Assembly (NCBI GenBank): GCA_028551475.1
Contig: CM052357.1
Coordinates: 9,471,931 to 9,535,930, forward strand
DNA length: 64,000 bases
Direction of reading: 5' to 3'
Origin: Casuarina equisetifolia
Lineage: Eukaryota > Streptophyta > Magnoliopsida > Fagales > Casuarinaceae
The notes below the pieces were generated by a model. The model saw only the letters and a list, made by a program, of their open reading frames with translations, did not search any database and was not told where the DNA came from. The translations under genes and the position numbers were made by a program. How positions within the stretch are numbered: the first letter of the stretch is position 1; each line of letters starts with the position of its first letter. Positions 36,842-47,300 of the stretch are shown piece by piece.

Positions 36842-37474
36842 ATGGAGGCAAGCATTGAAAACTACAACCTGCCTTATCCAAGCCACGACCGATACGACGT
36901 TACATTCTACGAGGACGATATTCATACCCTTGTCACCCATACCCCTAACATGGTCGACATTTGGCTTTCACGCATCTACAATATCCACCGGCACCGTCTC
37001 CACCGCCTGATCGTCGGTCTCGACGTCGAGTGGCGGCCATACAAACGAGGAGTCCGGCATCCCGTCGCCACTCTGCAGCTCTGCGTCGGCCACAACTGCC
37101 TCATCTTCCAACTCATGTACGCACCCTTTGTGCCCCACTCTCTCATTGAGTTTTTGCGCAACGACAGCTACACCTTCGTGGGCGTCGGCATACACGTCGA
37201 CGTCCAGAAGCTCTTGGACGACCATCGGCTGGTAGTGGCCAGGGCGGTTGATCTTCGTGTCCTGGCTGCTGAGCGGATGGGAAGGGGGGAGCTAAGAAAT
37301 GCTGGGTTGAAGGGTTTGGTCCGGCAGGTTCTCGGGAAAGAGGTTTACAAGCCTATTGGCGTTAGGTTGAGTAAGTGGGACAGAGCGTGGCTTACTGATG
37401 CTCAGGTGCAGTATGCTTGTCTTGATGCTTTTCTGTCTTTCGAGATTGGGAAATGTTTAGACGCAGCCAATTAG
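36842..37474 (+). CDS. WRN-like DEDDy 3'-5' exonuclease domain protein
   Basis: A single exon of 210 aa, essentially only the exonuclease domain. The four metal-binding acids and the tyrosine of the DEDDy class are visible: Asp61 and Glu63 in VGLDVEWRP, Asp120 in GVGIHVDVQKL, and Tyr191/Asp195 in QYACLDAFLSFEIG. Plants carry such stand-alone Werner-exonuclease-like proteins, separate from the RecQ helicase; they degrade DNA 3' to 5' and take part in repair or silencing. The length fits that small plant family. The start MEASIENYNLPYP is the first in-frame ATG. A 70-codon upstream frame (36646-36858) overlaps this start in another frame. No disabling change is seen. Rich in C and G at third positions compared with the AT-rich flanks. 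Confidence -1.
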   Translation: MEASIENYNLPYPSHDRYDVTFYEDDIHTLVTHTPNMVDIWLSRIYNIHRHRLHRLIVGLDVEWRPYKRGVRHPVATLQLCVGHNCLIFQLMYAPFVPHSLIEFLRNDSYTFVGVGIHVDVQKLLDDHRLVVARAVDLRVLAAERMGRGELRNAGLKGLVRQVLGKEVYKPIGVRLSKWDRAWLTDAQVQYACLDAFLSFEIGKCLDAAN

Positions 37475-37498
37475 GCTATTCTCGAATCTTGTGATGTG

Positions 37499-37666
37499 GG
37501 TTTGGTGGTGTTCCCTGATGGAAGAGCTTTGGAAAAGATTTGGGATGTTTTTGGTGGAATATTTTGTCGTTTTTCTCTCATGGGTATGGTGGTGTTCACT
37601 GATGAAGGAGTTCTGGAAAAGATTTGGGATGTTTTTCGGGGAATATTTTGTCGTTTTTCTCTCATG
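37499..37666 (+). repeat. 84-bp tandem duplication after the exonuclease gene
   Basis: Two adjacent units with period 84 nt share long words (gaaaagatttgggatgtttt, aatattttgtcgtttttctc). It begins about 25 nt after the exonuclease stop codon, so it probably lies in the 3' UTR. Confidence -1.
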
Positions 37667-37698
37667 GGCATTGTGAATTTGGAATGTAAGAACTGGAT

Positions 37699-37799
37699 GG
37701 TGAACTTTGGATGCTTATGGTACAACTAAATCTGCGGTTTCCTTTTCTCTCTTTTCCCTTTTTAGGGTGAACTTTGGATGCGTATGTTGCAACCAAATG
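37699..37799 (+). repeat. Second short direct repeat in the same 3' region
   Basis: ggtgaactttggatgc.tatg with caac.aaat at 37699-37731 recurs at 37767-37799, period 68 nt. Confidence -1.
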
Positions 37800-40700
37800 T
37801 TTGTACCGATTTCTTTGCCATTATAGGGCAGAATTAGATTCAGATTGCGCACTCGTTTGACCATCAATCATTTTCTGTGGCATCGGAATCCCGTACGCAT
37901 ACATATAAAGCAAGATCTCCTTGAGAATGAACTGGGTGAGGTCAAGTTTGATACACCATACAAACACATGCTATACACACATATACGTACATTTGTGTTT
38001 ATATGCTTATATGTCTATCGTTTGTATTGTTTATCATGATACTATTGTTGATCTTGATAATTTCTCTGTTCTCGCTTTCGAATCTTCAAGCATGCGTTTG
38101 TAGGATTCAGATTGAGAATTCTATAATTAGTTGATCATGGCATGGTTGGTTTGGCAGTTTTGATGTTGGTAGGGAGAAGGGATGGCAATGGCTTTGGTTG
38201 TGGGTGGTTGATATGGTTTGTGTATGAGCAAAATGTGCTCTGGATTGGCCAGAATCATGCTTTCATAAATATCAATTGTGATATTTCTGAGAGCTTATTA
38301 AAAATGCGAAATACTTTCGTAATAGGATTCGACATGGAAAGTTAACTTTTATACCCTAGCAGGTCTCGTGAAACAGGGTTTTCACCTTTATTGGGCAGGA
38401 AAGGGAAAGCCTCGCCTGATTCCATTTGAGGTAAAATTTGCGGAATGTAGCAACTGCTTCCGCCAGGGCTGGATTTCATATGAAGAACTTTTTAAGGAAA
38501 GTACCTACTGCATGAGGCTCTTACTCCAGTTCCTTCTTTCGTAGCCACTTTTTTTAAGTACGTGTTAGCCGTAGATAAAAATTGACTTTTTTGGCACATT
38601 AGGTATTAGGGGTTTTGTTTTAGTATGGGTTTCTTGTATATGAAAAATTAAGTCTTTTAAGTCTTTCGGCTTTTTGGTTTGTTTAAACAAGACAAAGTCA
38701 TAGCTGCTAGAGTTTCCTATTTTGAATTAAAAGATTCATTTTGTAAATAAGCTATATAATAATTAGGTTACAACTAAGATTGTTTGGTTATTGTTAAAAA
38801 ATGCCTAGCTTAGTTGGAAGTAAGTGTTATTTTTTTAGTCTCAAGTTTGACATCTAAGACTGTGTGATTGGGTGGTGCATTAAAATAAAAGAAGCTTGTT
38901 CAAGTATAAATTTGTCTAATTCTCATTTTAGCTTAATAATTTGGGTTTAACTAAAGTCTTTAGTGGGAAGTCCAATCCAATCTTAAGGTGTTATCCCAAA
39001 AATTCCAGGTCTCTTATACGGAAATGTTACAAGTTAGAAACCATAAACTATCCAAACAAAACTCTCTGTTGGTTCAATGCTATGGCTAAAGCCTCTCTAG
39101 ATTTAGTAGGCACATATGAAATGGTACAAATCGAGATATAAAAAGAGGGCGTTCGGATCCATGATTAATAAAGGATACCTTGCTGTACACCCTTTGCCTT
39201 AGGAGAATAGCAATTGTTTATAGGATGCGACACCCCCATAATTTGATGTATGATTCCTTTTGGACAACCTTAAGAACCCGAAAGATGAAGTCCCAGCTAA
39301 TTGTATGTAAGCGATATTTAAATCAACTTATTCTGAAGAAGATTTAATGCCTTTTCAAGCTGGAAATTCAATCATGTCGATTTGATTGAAGAACTAAAAA
39401 TGGCAGTTAAATCTCTGTCGTGTTTCATTTTATTTCTTATTTGGCACAGTAGGTGACTGGACGAACAGAGGCATTGGGAATTGACCTGGGGAGTAAAATG
39501 CCAACGGTTAATTTTTGAACCTTAAAAGGTGAAAATTTCCTCCAAAAGTTATTAACCTGGTAGAACTCATATGCACATCACATGATTAACTCGGTTAGAT
39601 TTGACATTCATCATAATGAGAGTGACCAAAGGTTTTCAAATATAAAATGTAATGAATAATTTGATATTCACGTTAAAGACTAACTAAATATCATAAAATA
39701 ATTTATTGTAATTTTTTGTTTTGAAGTATCTACTCTCGAAAAGCAACATTAATAATATTCTATAAATGACATCCCATAACAACGCATAAAATTTTAAATT
39801 TGTGTTCTAGTTGAAGAGAATTCCTTTTAACTACTTTCAATTTCGAGAACCTATATAAGCTATCAATAATGTCATTTATGCCGTGTAAAATTATCAAGAT
39901 TAGCACAACTTTCTTTTTATCATCAGAGTAAAGATCTTAATTTGTAAACTAAATTAAAGAACAAATAGATCTTCATATCTGTAAATTGTTCAAAAAAATC
40001 TAAATTAAGTAATTAGTAGGTTGACTTAAGATGCATATGAGATACTTAGTTCTCAAAACTTTTAGGTCAAATTATTTCTTTCTAAGAATATTTGTGCTCT
40101 TTGTGAAATATTTTATTTCGATTTAGATTCAAAACTTTTTGTACGACAGTAAAACAGGCAGTTTTCTTCAACTTTTCAAATAATTTTTTTTTGCGAGTGA
40201 TTTCTAATCTAAATATTGATTTTTGTGAAATCCTTAGGGAAAAATTCTTACGACTTAACCAACTAGCTAACTAAAAAGAAAGTGAAAGTAAAATTATAAT
40301 TATGTCAAGAAAGGAATTAATAATTTTTAGATGGAGATAGACATCTTAGAAAGTTCTATTTTCAATTGTATCTTGTTAACGAAGTTGCATCACCCTTATG
40401 AAGAAAGTAATCATCGTGATTAAATTAAAATAATCTTCATAAGGGAATATATTATTTTTCACCATGTTACTATAAACATATAATCGATTGAGAAACTTAA
40501 TTTTAAGAGGACCTTATGTGAAGGAACTTAAACAGCCACTTGCAATTTAAGACATTGATGCATGGGATTTTGTGACCGCCATACGATTCTAACCCCACTC
40601 TAACTCCATTAATTTTCCATACCAATGAGTGATGCGATTAATTTCTTCTCACTCCCACAATTCCATGTCTTCTCTTTTCTCAATATATATTTTTTCAACT

Positions 40701-41764
40701 CGGATTAAGTTTTTTTTTTTAAATCCTAAATAAAAATATAAAAGAAAGAAAGAGAAAGAGCTTGATTCCACTTGTTAGGTAAAAAGTAATCAAAACGTAA
40801 TACCATATAATCCTGAACCTTAAGTATAGAAAGAAGGTTAATTGGGATATGAAATAAATGCACTTTTAGCATAATTTCTAAAATTAAAATGAACTAAAGT
40901 GTTTTTCTCACCTTTATATTAACCTAAGAAAGCACAAAATTAAGGACAATATATTTGCAAGGGGAAAGGAAGGAGGAAAGAAGGAAAGAGAAGGAATGAT
41001 TTTTATTTATTTATTAATAAATATACACACCACACACACAAAACTTAAGACCGCTTGGTTTTGACAATACTTGTTTTTAACTGAATTAGGCTCTTATAAT
41101 TAAAAAAAAAAACTCTCTTTTTCTAAACTTACAGACTTTCATACTCCTGCATTATTTCAAATATTAGTTTACGGAAGTAGTGTTATTTTTGGAAAACGAT
41201 TCTCAAGAAAAACCGCGGATAGAGCTAGCTAACTTAAGCAATTGATTTTGTATGTCTTACAATAAGGCCTGCCCACGAATGATGTAACATTATTATGAGC
41301 ACGCGAAAAAATTTATGGTAGAAATATTTTCCCTTAAATATCACCATGATTCATGAGATAATGTTGTTGGTTTAACACGAAGCAATAAATGGCAAGCATC
41401 TTTTAACATTTAAACGTGAACATAGTTTCCATTTTGGGTATACGAGAAGCATAGTATCATCTTAAATGATACTTCTTATAAGAAAAGTTAAATTCTACGT
41501 TTAACCCAAAGTATCAACCTACGATAATTTTACCCTTTTTAACTTCTTATTTTGTGGGTCAGATCTATAACTCGGTAAGTAGTCCATTAAACTTACGATA
41601 TGTAGTGCTTAGCTTGTTACATTATAATATCTCCTGCTTAAAAGCATGCAATATCTTCAAAAAATATTTCATCCCATAAATGGAAGATACGAGGTCGGTG
41701 TCTCTGCTAATAAATACGACGTATTCTTGTGTCTGAAACCCTAGAACATCTCTATAGCTGCACA
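37800..41764. other. Gene-poor region upstream of the C2H2 gene
   Basis: No gene supported. At 38800-38850 tagcttagttggaagtaag followed by a degenerate B-box-like tctcaagtttgacatc suggests another tRNA-derived SINE fragment. The rest is AT-rich, with an A/G-rich stretch at 40960-40995 and a CA-rich patch at 41025-41040. The C2H2 promoter is presumably the last few hundred bases. Confidence -1.
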
Positions 41765-42640
41765 ATGACGATGTCTTCCACTCAAGGAGAGCTTTCGATG
41801 GTCTCAGCCAAGCTGGAAAACCCTCCATCCAAAGAGAACAGTAAGATGAAACAAGTTGCACGAGAGACCTCCCCCACTGAGCCGAAATCTTGCCCGACGC
41901 TCTCAAATTTTGTTGAGGAGGTTCATGGATCCAATCTTCCGCTCAACCTGCTTGGTTTTCTGAAGGAGGAGGAAGCCAGCATTCCGGCGCTGCGGCAAGA
42001 AACGTCAAGCGAAGCACGCGGAAAGGAGACGGAGAAGCGATATTTCTCTTGCAAGTTTTGCGATAAAAAGTTCTCGAATTCGCAAGCTCTAGGTGGCCAT
42101 CAAAACGCCCACAAACATGAGCGAGCCGTCAGGAAAAGAGAGAAAGTAATATATATTTCGCCTGCCTTTAACCATATGGATCCTATGTCCTACCCGTATT
42201 CGGTAATGGCTGCGGGTTCTTTGCATGGATTAAGCAAAACCCTGGGGGTTCAGCCACACTCAGCGATTCATAAGCCCCACCATAACGCTTGGCCTTGCGG
42301 TGGGTTTGGGCATGGCTATCAAGCGTGGCAAAGGCAGAGTAATAACGTGAACCTTCATCCCAATGTGCTTCAATCGCAAAACCCAGGAGCCACCATGCAT
42401 CATCCACAACATTCACAGGCAACTTTGCTTCAATCACAACGCTTGGCTGCAACTCGACCGCTAGACGTTACTGGCTTCACCAACAGGACTTCAGATGGTG
42501 GTGTGTCTGGAGGTTCTAATCTAATCATGGGACCTTCTCCTGATACGATCACCAATGGTGTTTATCATCAAAGTAGCAGCTCTTCGCAGATTCCGCAGAG
42601 CGAAGCCCCTGGGGTACTTGACTTGTCGCTCAAGCTTTGA
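41765..42640 (+). CDS. Single C2H2 zinc-finger transcription factor with EAR repression motif
   Basis: A single exon of 291 aa. One plant-type zinc finger at residues 94-116 has Cys96, Cys99, His112 and His116 and carries the plant hallmark QALGGH (107-112), followed by a basic HKHERAVRKREK. The N terminus has LPLNLLGFL (58-66), and the C terminus ends LDLSLKL, an EAR motif that recruits TOPLESS-type corepressors. The remainder is rich in His/Gln/Ser. This architecture is that of the ZFP/GIS/KNUCKLES group of plant one-finger proteins, which act in trichome, meristem or stress regulation. I cannot assign the subfamily. The start MTMSSTQ is the second ATG region in a longer open frame; the upstream codons do not begin with ATG. 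Expected to be nuclear. Confidence -1.
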   Translation: MTMSSTQGELSMVSAKLENPPSKENSKMKQVARETSPTEPKSCPTLSNFVEEVHGSNLPLNLLGFLKEEEASIPALRQETSSEARGKETEKRYFSCKFCDKKFSNSQALGGHQNAHKHERAVRKREKVIYISPAFNHMDPMSYPYSVMAAGSLHGLSKTLGVQPHSAIHKPHHNAWPCGGFGHGYQAWQRQSNNVNLHPNVLQSQNPGATMHHPQHSQATLLQSQRLAATRPLDVTGFTNRTSDGGVSGGSNLIMGPSPDTITNGVYHQSSSSSQIPQSEAPGVLDLSLKL

Positions 42641-43222
42641 TCAGTCATTAAATTCTCAACATTTTTAATGAGGCTGATTTTTTGTAGTTTTAGAGTTCCA
42701 TGATTTTGTTTGTGTTTCGCTTTCTCTAATGCCATTTTCTTGTTAGCAGTTTGTAAATTAGAATAACAAATTTGAGAAATTTAATTTATTTTTGTTGAGT
42801 ATTCGTGGCTTTAAAATCAAAAGTTTGGTTACGAAGTTTTCTCAAGAAATTTGATTTAGTTCATTTTGACTAGTACAATTACTTGCCAACTCAATAGTAA
42901 ACTAATAATGTCCAAGACCAAGAGCTCATAAGTTTGATATCTAGATGTGTGAGTTTGAATGCATGTGTAAAAAAATTAAAAGAAAAGAATTCAACATCAT
43001 ATATTAAGGTCAAAACAATTAGGGGAGACTCACTTTCTCTCAAGAAAGTCTACCGTTTCTTGAATTTAAAGCTAACATTGTGCCAAAAGTAATGCAAGTC
43101 CAATCCAACGAGTTGCTCATTGCCACATATTGGACCTCTAAAGAAAGCTATTGGCTGGCTCATGTGTATGCACATTGTCACATAATTGTGCACTCATCGC
43201 GCCTAAGTGAAGAGGTTGATAG
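42641..43222. other. 3' flank of the C2H2 gene
   Basis: Probable 3' UTR to about 42800, then sequence without recognisable genes or repeats up to the miniature LTR element. Confidence -1.
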
Positions 43223-43464
43223 TGTTGAGGATATATATCTCACATAATAAGTGTAGATATATAATCCTAACCTCATTAATAATAAGGGCTTATTACTTAC
43301 AACTTGAGGGTTTTAAAATGACCTTTTTTGTTTTAGCATGATATCAAAGTTATAGCCTCTTCATGATGTGGCCCTCCACACCTTAATTATTGTCCATCTT
43401 ATTGGCATGAGGGGAATGTGTTGAGGATATATATCTCACACTGGAAATGTGGATATATTAGTCC
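43223..43464 (+). mobile_element. Probable TRIM (miniature LTR retrotransposon), 3' LTR truncated
   Basis: A 116-bp unit from tgttgaggatatatatctca to ttttgttttagca (43223-43338) starts TG and ends CA. It is followed at once by tgatatcaaagttatagc, which resembles a tRNA-Met primer-binding site (tggtatcagagc). After only about 80 nt comes the purine-rich gaggggaatg and then a second copy of the first ~45 nt of the repeat at 43419. LTR, PBS, tiny interior, polypurine tract and LTR in that order define a TRIM. The second LTR diverges after about 45 nt. No coding capacity. Confidence -1.
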
Positions 43465-44351
43465 TTCCAATGTTTTCCACGCCATCTTCAGCTCATTCCA
43501 CAAGGTTAAGAGATTGTCGAAATACACAGCCAAGGTGAAGTTCTCTTCACTTCTACAAGGGCTTGTTGAATGGAGAAAATCTTAGTGAAAATGAGCTTCC
43601 CGTACATCTCCCATTCTCGTACTTGGAAGGCTAGCGACGACCTCCTTAATGAGAGTATTCTCAATCCATGATCAACAAGCCAGTTGCATTACATCCAATG
43701 ACATCCGAGGTTTGGGTCGTTAGGATGAGACATGGTTCCCTCAAGGAAGTTACTCTTGTCTTTTAGCAACAAGCCCTGGCTGGATATCCCTAGATCACGA
43801 GACATGATTACTCGACGGGCTGGGCTTATCCCAATCATAAAGCATGTCTTTAAATTTGATAGATTGGTGATTTTAATACTAGTTGAGAAGTAGTACACTA
43901 TCAATCGAAGAGATAAAAGTCACCATGTTAGCCTTTATTTCCAGACATGGGAAGCTTGTTTACCTTTTCAAACTCAAAATCTGGCAGAACACAAACGGTT
44001 TACTAATATTTTCCTTAATAGTTTTACAAGAAAAAAACATAGTCAGATAACTTATTTAAGAATTTTAATATTTCGTAACAGTATTCTATTTGATTCCAAT
44101 ATGCTTGAAAATATCCCATTTCGCACTTTGCTTAGACGTGCCATTCTTACAATATAACAGAAGACACGTCTCACCGGTGAATCGGAGAATGATAGGACCC
44201 ATCCTCAATGCTTAAATGCTTATTCAGAAATACGTGTTACATGTATTTCACAATTATTAAGGGGGCCCCCAACATAAAAAATTGGACAAGTAAGAAGGGG
44301 ATGCTATTGAACCACGAGTTATTCGCAAAAACCTAGGCAAGTTGCCTTCCA
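43465..44351. other. Intergenic region before the kinase-PP2C gene
   Basis: No gene supported. The last ~130 nt are probably 3' UTR of the minus-strand kinase-PP2C gene. A short open frame on the minus strand (43689-43904) has no recognisable motif. Confidence -1.
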
Positions 44352-47300
44352 TTAGTAGATCCTCTCGACGGTAGATACTGGACGCAGGAAGGCGACAATT
44401 ACTGTGATGTTATCCTTGCTGCCTCGTTCCACAGCGTCTGTTGCCAATCTTTTGGCGCACATTCCAGGCTCTTTTACGGTGTCCCGGATTATGTGTATAA
44501 CGTCTGTGTTGCTCATAACATCCCAGAGTCCATCGCTCGCCATCACCTGGTAACCAACTACACATTACATCCTTCTAGAGAGAAACTTTCATTTTTCACA
44601 ACCATATCTATTGCATAAAGCATGCTTCAATGATACTTCTTACTACCATCTCTATATTTGTATGAGGCCTTACAACTTTCTAACAAGGAACCCAGCAGCC
44701 AAAGATCTATATAAACATGCACAACTACATAGTCTAGAAGTATCTGATGCTTTAGGCTACCCATTTTCACGCAACTTCCGTTCTCTAATATGTTTCATTA
44801 CGTTTCCAGGTTCAAGTTACCAAAAGAATGCACTCAGATAAAAGATGGTCGTGATCTACAGCAGCATATATAAAAATGGTAATTCTCCGCTGTTTGTCCC
44901 GCCTAGTGGTGCCTAAGAGGGTTGTGTTGGATACAAAATGTCCAAGGCTAGTACGCACTTACCAAGGAATGATCCCTACGGTAAAATAAGTCTCTTTCTC
45001 TAACCGAAAAACTAATGGTAACATGAATGTAACATGATATATTACTAAGCATAAAACCAGTAAATGTAACATGAATGCAAAGTAATACAGGGCAGAAATA
45101 TTTTTTCCGAAATAAAGTAATATCAAAATATTTTTCCAAACAAATCATAATAAGATGTGCTCCTTTAATTTCAGCCTCTTTAAAGAACTACAATAGATGC
45201 ATAGACATCATTTCCCTTTCCACTCTAGATGCACACCACATTTCCTGAAGGCCCATAGTTCTTAAAAAAACCATTATAATCCACCAATCCTGGCGCTTCC
45301 ATGACCGTGACCAAAAAATCAAAATGGAGTAAACCCAACAGAGAACTTATTTTATCACTAGATATTTATTTGCTTATTCCAATAAATTTGAGAAACAAAC
45401 TTCCAGTCGTTAGAGCCACTGAGTGCTCAAGAACTAATGACCGTCCTTGACAAGGCAGGAGGCCAGGCTTCGTGAAATTTTGAGGCATAGGGATGCACAA
45501 ATCCGCACTTACGTGCTTCAATTATCTCGACTATATCAGGATATTAAAAATGTTTAAGTTTCATTGTGTATATCAGGATAGCACTTAAAAAAAAGACTAT
45601 TAACACTATTGATATCAATGTATTGATCAAGCAACACATAAATTTATATTCCACGCATAATTAAACAAGTACCAGTAACCATCATTAAAATCAAGGTCTT
45701 CACCAGGTATTCGTCCTCTCCAGACAGATTAATTTCGGTAATCTCAGGTTCTGCGGTTACAGCAGGCTTCACATCATCATCACCAATGGAGCGAGTAACC
45801 TGTTTAAGGAAGAAAGAATTACTTACTGAACCACTAAACCACTGATTACCTGAAGAAATGATGCCACAAGATTGGAAAAGAAGAGTTTATAAATCGAACA
45901 TGTCTCAACATCCATAGAAATCCTTCAAAATCGACACATAATATTTCCTAGATATATCTTCATCACAGTCTAAAAACACAGGATAAATATAATAATTTAC
46001 AAGGTAAATAACATTGGATAAACCAAAAAAGATGACGAATATCACAGCACTAGGACGGAGATGTTATGTCCTTTATCAAACACAAGCAAGGTTACACACT
46101 GAAGCATATTACCGCAACAAACTCCTTAAAGAAAACCCAGTTTCACATCAAAGATTTTTTTTTCTTGAATTCTTTGCACCTAATTTCTTGTCAAGAAAGT
46201 CAGGCATTGGTTAAGAACTATTTACCTTTCATATCAAGCACTGCATACTAAATCCATACTAAGGACACTTCATGAACTGTGAATACAACAGATCGTATAA
46301 AGAGATGGACCTGGAGAGCAGCGACACCAACCCTCCAATTATCAAACTGCCATTTGACTTGTCCTCCTGCACTAATAACTCGCTTTCTCTCCTCAAGACA
46401 GCTAGCAACATGATCCTGATATGTCAAAGTCTGTATCTTTGAGCACAATCGCACGGTGAAGCAGAAAAGGCAAACACTAATACAGTGTACAAGTCCCAGC
46501 TCACCTTAGTTAGAACAAAGGGGTGACCAGACCGACATAATACTGCCCTGCAATCACCAGCATTAGAAACAAAAAGCTTGTTTCCAACTATAAGAGCAGT
46601 GATTGCAGTGCAACCAGGATGCCAGTCTTTCTCAATGACTCTCTTGGATTGACGATAAGAATCCACTTCCTTTCTAAATGCAACATCAGTCGTAACAAAT
46701 GCTTCCACTAATGCTTTTGAAGGACTAAATTCATACAAAACAACAATTATTCAAAAATTATAATAGAATGTCAGCACAGAGATATTCTAGAACAGAAGAA
46801 ACCTGCTGGTGGAACCTAAACTTTGCAAGAATCCTGGAATTGCTCGAACTGAAAACTCAGCAGCTGCTGCCCCTGCACGTGTTAAGAGTAACATCTGTAA
46901 GCTATGATATAGCCAAAGATAAGCATTATTGAGTACTAAGAGACAAAACCAAGAAAGAATAAATTCTAAAAACCCAGTCTTTATTAAATAATAATTCAAT
47001 ATGGAGGATGGAGGGATGGGGAGTTCATCCAATTTGTTCAACTTCCAAAGATGGTAAAGTTCCCTCAAATAGTTCCAATCCATTAAACCGGAATTGAAGG
47101 GAAAATTTTGAAAGAGATTATTAGTTTTCAGAACATATGAAGTCATATCTCCAACTTGGCACTAGTTTACCTTTTATGGAACCAAATGGGATACACATGT
47201 AAGGAATTCTACGTTGTTTCTTTTTCTTGCATTTCTTTTTCTTATTTGAAATTTTCTCAAGAACAAAAATTCATAATGCAAAGAAGGAAAAGAAAAGATC

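Noticed and set aside
43223-43338. Simple duplicated promoter or satellite instead of an LTR
   Set aside because: The TG...CA ends, the adjacent primer-site-like sequence and the purine tract before the second copy fit a TRIM better.
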